Shown here: positions 32,785-33,205 of the stretch, in pieces | Layout of the letters: every line of letters starts with the position of its first letter | How positions within the stretch are numbered: the stretch's first letter is position 1 | Origin: Nonomuraea turkmeniaca | GTDB lineage: Bacteria > Actinomycetota > Actinomycetes > Streptosporangiales > Streptosporangiaceae | Assembly: GCF_005889735.1 (NCBI RefSeq) | Contig: NZ_VCKY01000116.1 | Span: 1 to 33,205, forward strand | Direction of reading: 5' to 3' | Length of the DNA: 33,205 bases | Position numbers and translations under genes: made by a program | Notes under the pieces: model-generated | Told to the model about the DNA's origin: nothing | Databases searched by the model: none | Seen by the model: only the letters and a program-made list of their open reading frames with translations

Positions 32785-33205
32785 GGCTCTGTCGCTGATC
32801 TTGTGATTGATGATCTTTAGTCTCGAAGCAGGATGAGCTTTCGGAGAAGGTCGAAATTCGCGCGCCCGTAGCCCCGCCGCTTGAGCAGCTTGACCCTCGT
32901 GTTCTGACCTTCGGCCTGGCCGGAATTCCACGGAAGGGACAAGCCTGCGGTGACGGCCTCCAGGTCGTAGGTCAGCCCGTCGGCGAAACGCTGCAGGTGG
33001 GGCAGATCGTCGTCGTGGACGTGGCTGATCCAGTCGGGCAGCCGGTCGCCGCGCAGGTCGCGCATCATGGTGGCGAAGCTGCGCACATGGCTCACGGCGG
33101 CATCCAGCTCAGGGCAAGCGGCCCGGGCCTGCTCGAGTTCGAGGCTCTCCTCGGACGTCAGGTGGTCGGGGTGGGTCAGGATCCAGGAGGTGATCGTTCG
33201 GGGCT
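32784..33205. mobile_element. ISL3-family insertion sequence, transposase-3' end (continues past the window)
   Basis: The element is inferred from its transposase (32817-33205, minus). Its outer end is probably near GGGCTCTGTCGC at 32784-32795, 33 bases outside the transposase stop; the matching inverted repeat would lie beyond the right edge and cannot be checked. Confidence 0.55.
32817..33205 (-). CDS. ISL3-family transposase, C-terminal part (cut by window edge)
   Basis: The open frame runs in from the right edge and stops at 32819-32817, giving 129 C-terminal residues. RTITSWILTHPDHL, ELDAAVSHVRSFATMMRDLR and WISHVHDDDLPHLQRFADGL fit the end of ISL3 transposases. LSLPWNSGQAEGQNTRVKLL, followed by KRRGYGRANFDLLRK, carries the final glutamate of the DDE triad (GQAEG). 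Members usually have about 400-550 residues, so most of the protein lies outside. The visible part is uninterrupted, so the element may be intact. Confidence 0.85.
   Translation of the reverse strand, partial: PRTITSWILTHPDHLTSEESLELEQARAACPELDAAVSHVRSFATMMRDLRGDRLPDWISHVHDDDLPHLQRFADGLTYDLEAVTAGLSLPWNSGQAEGQNTRVKLLKRRGYGRANFDLLRKLILLRD

Noticed and set aside
1..33205. CRISPR arrays, tRNA or rRNA genes, and riboswitches
   Set aside because: No regularly spaced repeats, cloverleaf structures, rRNA-like conserved stretches or known aptamer cores were seen by eye.

Overview
The window is GC-rich and coding-dense, with third-position G/C bias, GGAGG-type ribosome binding sites, Tat and Sec secreted hydrolases carrying ricin-type (CBM13) trefoils, and sugar ABC operons without their own ATPase. 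This points to a filamentous actinomycete, perhaps the Streptosporangiales or Streptomyces group (inference; no rRNA or phylogenetic marker is present). The main body (about 1-28.7 kb) is a polysaccharide-utilisation region aimed at arabinose- and xylose-rich plant cell wall polymers.

Left part (1-7.2 kb, plus minus-strand xylanase to 8.8 kb): the N-terminus of a secreted ricin-domain protein cut by the window edge; a decayed ricin/GH43-like relic; a Tat-exported GH127 beta-L-arabinofuranosidase with two ricin trefoils; a 1.07-kb regulatory gap with LacI-type palindromes and a second ricin relic; a Tat-exported GH95 alpha-L-fucosidase/galactosidase with a ricin trefoil; and a GH10 xylanase with CBM13. 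A four-gene plus-strand run follows (9.3-15.5 kb): CE1 esterase-CBM13, GH43 arabinofuranosidase-CBM6-CBM4/22, CE1 feruloyl-esterase-like protein-CBM2, and GH27 alpha-galactosidase/beta-L-arabinopyranosidase-CBM13. These are exported and together would strip acetyl, feruloyl, arabinosyl and galactosyl side groups while the xylanase cuts the backbone.

Middle part (15.6-21.7 kb): a minus-strand operon of lipoprotein SBP, two permeases and a cytoplasmic GH39 beta-xylosidase, divergent from a LacI regulator. Each side has its own CGAAA-type palindrome. This looks like a xylo-oligosaccharide import and hydrolysis unit. It is followed (21.9-28.7 kb) by a second LacI gene, an exported esterase built of two tandem copies of which the first has lost its catalytic serine and histidine, and a second SBP-permease-permease operon. 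Both ABC units carry a stem-loop between the SBP and first permease genes and must borrow an ATPase (MsiK-like).

Right part (28.7-33.2 kb): a 1.4-kb scar with a broken tyrosine-recombinase gene and another coding relic; then a compact operon of a DUF6069-like membrane protein, a YCII/DGPF protein, an ECF42-type sigma factor and an SRPBCC protein, preceded by a TGTCGA element; then a truncated unknown coding relic abutting an ISL3-family insertion sequence that runs off the right edge.

Most regulatory logic is visible as palindromes: TGTTAGCGCTAACA (GH127 and the CE1-led operon), GAAAGTTTC (xylanase side and the GH127/GH95 gap), CGAAATAATTTCG-like (first ABC operon and its LacI gene), and GTTGCAA-N16-TTGCAAC (second LacI gene). 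The assignment of regulators to sites is inference.
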